DNA from: Planctomyces sp. SH-PL62
GTDB taxonomy: Bacteria; Planctomycetota; Planctomycetia; Isosphaerales; Isosphaeraceae
Assembly: GCF_001610895.1 (NCBI RefSeq)
Contig: NZ_CP011273.1
Location: 2,108,001 to 2,172,000 of the forward strand
DNA: 64,000 nucleotides
Direction of reading: 5' to 3'
Within the stretch, counting starts at the first letter, position 1; every line of letters begins with the position of its first letter. The position numbers were made by a program, and so were the translations under genes. The notes beneath the pieces were generated by a model. That model was not told where the DNA came from. It did no database searches and worked only from the letters and a program-made list of their open reading frames with translations. Shown here piece by piece: positions 63,019-64,000 of the stretch.

Positions 63019-63356
63019 TGCGGCCCGCAGGATTCGAACCTGCAACCAAGGGATTCAAGGGCCCCCGCGTTTCCACGGGGCTTGGACTATCTCATCCTCG
63101 CCTTGACCCCGGAGGGGCAGGGGAGGCCGGGCGCTCTCGGCGGGGGTTATCGTTGGGGCTCACCCCGCTAGTCTCTGAACCTTCCTGGCCACCGTTAGCC
63201 CGGCCAGGCTTGGCTGCGGATCGCCGTGCCCCCTCGCGGAGGTTTAGGGTTCCCGCAATTCACCCGGTTCGCGTTCAGGGGTCGCCCCCCGACGCCACCA
63301 TTCTTCGCTCGCGCTTGATTGATGAGTCCCCTGCTCTGCCGTTGAGCTAGGGCCGC
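63019..63356 (-). tRNA. tRNA-Ile(CAU), interrupted by a group I intron
   Basis: The exons (63356-63322 and 63055-63019) join into a 72-nt tRNA: acceptor GCGGCCC/GGGCCGC, D-arm GCTC AACGGCA GAGC, anticodon stem GGGGA/TCCCT with loop CTCATAA (anticodon CAT), variable TGGTT, T-arm GCAGG TTCGAAT CCTGC, discriminator A. It resembles the ileX-type tRNA-Ile with CAU, which is modified by TilS to read AUA, more than initiator tRNA (it has a G1-C72 pair). No CCA is encoded. The intron sits between anticodon position 36 and position 37. Confidence 0.9.
63056..63321 (-). ncRNA. Group I intron (266 nt) in the tRNA-Ile anticodon loop
   Basis: The intron follows the U36 of CAU and ends in a G (CCCTTG). 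Conserved core elements are at the usual order: P-like AATTGCGGGAACCCTAA (63260-63244), R-like GGTTCAGAGACTAGC (63181-63167) and S-like GATGAGATAGTCC (63096-63084). A GUG at 63298-63296 can pair with exon CAU to make P1, with a G-U at the 5' splice site. It is a relative of the Azoarcus tRNA-Ile intron. No homing endonuclease is encoded. Self-splicing is expected. Confidence 0.88.
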
Positions 63357-63532
63357 ATGATCCCCGACGCCGGATCGACGCCCGGGATCGACGACATCAT
63401 CGCCGCTGGCGGCCGGAATGACAAGGCCGGGGCCGCGCGGCCCTTCGAAACGACGAACCGCCGCGAGGGTCGCTCGCGGCGGTCGACGGCTTGTTCGTAC
63501 ATTCGTTCGTTCGCGGATCGACCCGTTCGTCG
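63357..63532. other. Short region between tRNA and desaturase
   Basis: 176 bp without a gene. The tRNA promoter on the minus strand should be about 63360-63400. No repeat or terminator is clear. Confidence 0.25.
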
Positions 63533-64000
63533 TCAGACGTGGGTTTCCTGGACCTCGGCGAGGACTTCCTGCGGGGTCGCGGCGGTGGTCGGCGGGACGG
63601 CCGGGCGGACGTCGGTCTCGATCAGCGAGCCGTCGGCGTTCTTGCGGATCTTGGGGAGCTTGACGTCGCTGGCGACGCCGACGAGTCGCATGGCCTGGAT
63701 CGCCATGTAGGTCGGGTCGACCTCCCACCAGTCCAGGCCGTGGCGGGCCGAGGTCTGGAAGGCGTGGTGGTTGTTGTGCCAGCCTTCGCCGTAGGTCAGC
63801 GCGGCGCACCACCAGAGGTTGGTGGACTGGTCGCGGGTGGCGTGGCTGCGGTAGCCCCAGATGTGGCTCGCCGAGTTCACCAGCCAGGTCGTGTGCAGCA
63901 CGAAGATGGTGCGGACGAACCCGCCCCAGATCATCCAGCTCATCCCCAGGCCGCCGTAATACTGGCCGGCGACGTAGAGCAGGGCGAAGAGGCCCAGCGG
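63533..64000 (-). CDS. Fatty-acid desaturase, C-terminal part (5' end beyond the window)
   Basis: 155 residues visible. The last histidine box of the acyl-CoA/phospholipid desaturase family is GEGWHNNHHAFQTSARHGLD (H-N-N-H-H), preceded by TTWLVNSASHIWGYRSHATR. The final helix LFALLYVAGQYYGGLG at the window edge belongs to the membrane part. The two other His boxes lie beyond the window. It introduces a double bond in fatty acyl chains. The C-terminal 40 residues are Glu/Thr/Ala-rich. Confidence 0.88.
   Translation of the reverse strand, partial: PLGLFALLYVAGQYYGGLGMSWMIWGGFVRTIFVLHTTWLVNSASHIWGYRSHATRDQSTNLWWCAALTYGEGWHNNHHAFQTSARHGLDWWEVDPTYMAIQAMRLVGVASDVKLPKIRKNADGSLIETDVRPAVPPTTAATPQEVLAEVQETHV

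Overview
The window is GC-rich DNA of a planctomycete, most likely family Isosphaeraceae (Paludisphaera, Singulisphaera or Tautonia type). This is inferred from a DUF1559 pseudopilin-like protein, a DUF1501 protein with a twin-arginine leader, two proteins starting with the LE-x-R-x-LS-type leader common in planctomycetes, a PEP-CTERM protein, a dockerin-like protein and overall composition. No database search was possible; family names come from motif recognition.

Region 1 (1-12.8 kb) looks like a phage-derived or integrated-element block. It has a set of tail-fibre-like proteins (2-4939), a GtrB/DPM1-like glycosyltransferase, small Cys-rich and Pro-rich proteins, a pentapeptide-repeat protein, and a replication module of a sigma-70 factor, an archaeo-eukaryotic-type primase and a D5/P4-type helicase (8801-12842). 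Region 2 (13.3-24 kb) is ordinary chromosome: a PEP-CTERM protein with a strong terminator, an M32 carboxypeptidase, a serine beta-lactamase-like hydrolase, two paralogous secreted barrel-type hydrolase candidates flanking a DUF1559 protein, an MFS exporter with a small membrane partner, and an orphan TAXI-type binding protein.

Region 3 (24.36-32.8 kb) is an insertion-sequence pile-up. An IS5-family element, an ISNCY-type element, an IS701-family element (itself hit by another IS5-family element) and an IS630-family element stand shoulder to shoulder, sharing CTAG sites, and end in a truncated IS4 gene, an IS630 scrap and a dead vapBC toxin-antitoxin pair. A second copy of the first IS5 element is at 42318-43224. 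Three elements carry the same G7A4 frame-change site.

Region 4 (33.1-40.0 kb) is a PadR-controlled RND efflux operon (padR, permease, adaptor, TolC-like channel with a frameshift). A Cas3 scrap (40.2-40.4 kb), a DUF1501 gene, the second IS5 copy and an excisionase-like/integrase remnant pair follow. Region 5 (44.4-64 kb) is housekeeping: BamA-type outer-membrane assembly protein, a giant FAD/Fe-S dehydrogenase, folE, a Lon-N domain protein, nth, metF, queG, a dockerin-like surface protein, two polytopic membrane proteins (a GT87-type protein and one broken by two frameshifts), a TlpA-like thioredoxin protein, a tRNA-Ile(CAU) gene interrupted by a 266-nt group I intron, and a fatty-acid desaturase cut by the window edge.

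The clearest unusual items are the intron-containing tRNA, the single base that kills both halves of vapBC, the CTAG-linked IS chain with repeated G7A4 recoding sites, and the phage-like replication module carrying its own sigma factor.
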